NCBI GenBank assembly: GCA_011330835.1
Contig: DRPO01000596.1
Coordinates: 1 to 5,785 of the forward strand
DNA: 5,785 bases
Source: Gammaproteobacteria bacterium
Lineage (GTDB): Bacteria > Pseudomonadota > Gammaproteobacteria > UWMA-0217
Reading direction: 5' to 3'
Part shown: piece by piece, positions 5,576 to 5,785 of the stretch
Position numbering within the stretch: the first letter of the stretch is position 1
Layout: each line of letters starts with the position of its first letter
Program-made: the position numbers and the translations under genes
Notes under the pieces: model-generated
Seen by the model: the letters and a program-made list of their open reading frames with translations, nothing else
The model's database searches: none
What the model was told of the DNA's origin: nothing

Positions 5576-5764
5576 TTATACCTTGTTCTTGCAAGTGCTG
5601 ATGCCGAGCAGCGCGTAAGGCGGACACCAGCCGATAATCGCGGTGGCCAGCGGGATCAGGCCGATCCAGCCCCAGGGGGTCTTGCCCATCAAAGCCAGAG
5701 CGATCAAAAAGACGCCCACGATGGCGCGGATAACGCGCTCGGTATTGCCAATATTCTTTTTCAT
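5576..5764 (-). CDS. DUF2892 (YgaP-like transmembrane) inner-membrane protein
   Basis: This complete 62-residue protein has two membrane spans, about 11-27 and 31-56. It matches the DUF2892 pattern: an N-terminal NIGNTERVIRAIVG, then a second span closing with GWCPPYALLGISTC (45-58). Cys47 and Cys58 are the usual conserved cysteines. The same domain forms the membrane part of the rhodanese YgaP, and stand-alone copies are common near sulfur or stress genes; no rhodanese domain is fused here. The precise role is unknown. The ATG at 5764 is preceded by AGGAG (5774-5778) at a 9-nt spacing, a good ribosome-binding site. The gene is convergent with the barrel-end gene and its promoter lies beyond the right edge. 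The link to the flavocytochrome pair 2.7 kb away is only thematic. Confidence 0.9.
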   Translation of the reverse strand: MKKNIGNTERVIRAIVGVFLIALALMGKTPWGWIGLIPLATAIIGWCPPYALLGISTCKNKV

Positions 5765-5785
5765 GTGTGTGAACTCCTGAATGAA

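Overview
This 5.8 kb stretch is moderately GC-rich, densely coded bacterial DNA. Sec and Tat signal peptides, a class I (animal-type) fructose-bisphosphate aldolase, a flavocytochrome c-type gene pair, a TRAP-transporter remnant and a porin-like C-terminus all point to a Gram-negative proteobacterium. A sulfur-oxidising or respiratory beta- or gammaproteobacterium fits best, but the sequence alone does not fix the genus.

Left part (1-2856): the 5' portion of a class I aldolase gene reads leftward off the window edge. A 167-bp divergent intergenic region separates it from a rightward pair. It holds a perfect 18-bp palindrome and a plausible sigma70 promoter. The pair encodes a diheme c-type cytochrome and a Tat-exported FAD protein whose Cys and GxGxxG landmarks match the flavoprotein subunit of flavocytochrome c sulfide dehydrogenase. 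Four bases separate the two genes, and the second ribosome-binding site lies inside the end of the first, so they are almost certainly co-transcribed. Together they would make a periplasmic enzyme that passes electrons from a sulfur substrate through FAD to haem c.

Middle part (2857-3684): this is a scar-like region. An 81-bp dispersed-repeat-type element with a perfect 9-bp terminal inverted repeat and nested hairpins is followed by a GC hairpin. Next comes only the last ~90 codons of a TRAP transporter large permease, a 5'-deleted gene fragment. About 400 bp without a convincing gene follows, containing several inverted copies of a TTGATTCC/GGAATCAA motif and a possible promoter for the next gene.

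Right part (3685-5785): a secreted protein made almost wholly of ankyrin repeats is followed by a short secreted protein whose C-terminus looks like the last strands of an outer-membrane beta-barrel. A complete 62-residue DUF2892 inner-membrane protein is encoded on the opposite strand, convergent with it. No RNA gene, CRISPR array, transposase or phage gene is visible. The best candidates for something unusual are the divergent flavocytochrome pair with its upstream palindrome, the repeat/TRAP scar, and the barrel-end small protein. None of these is a clearly new system.
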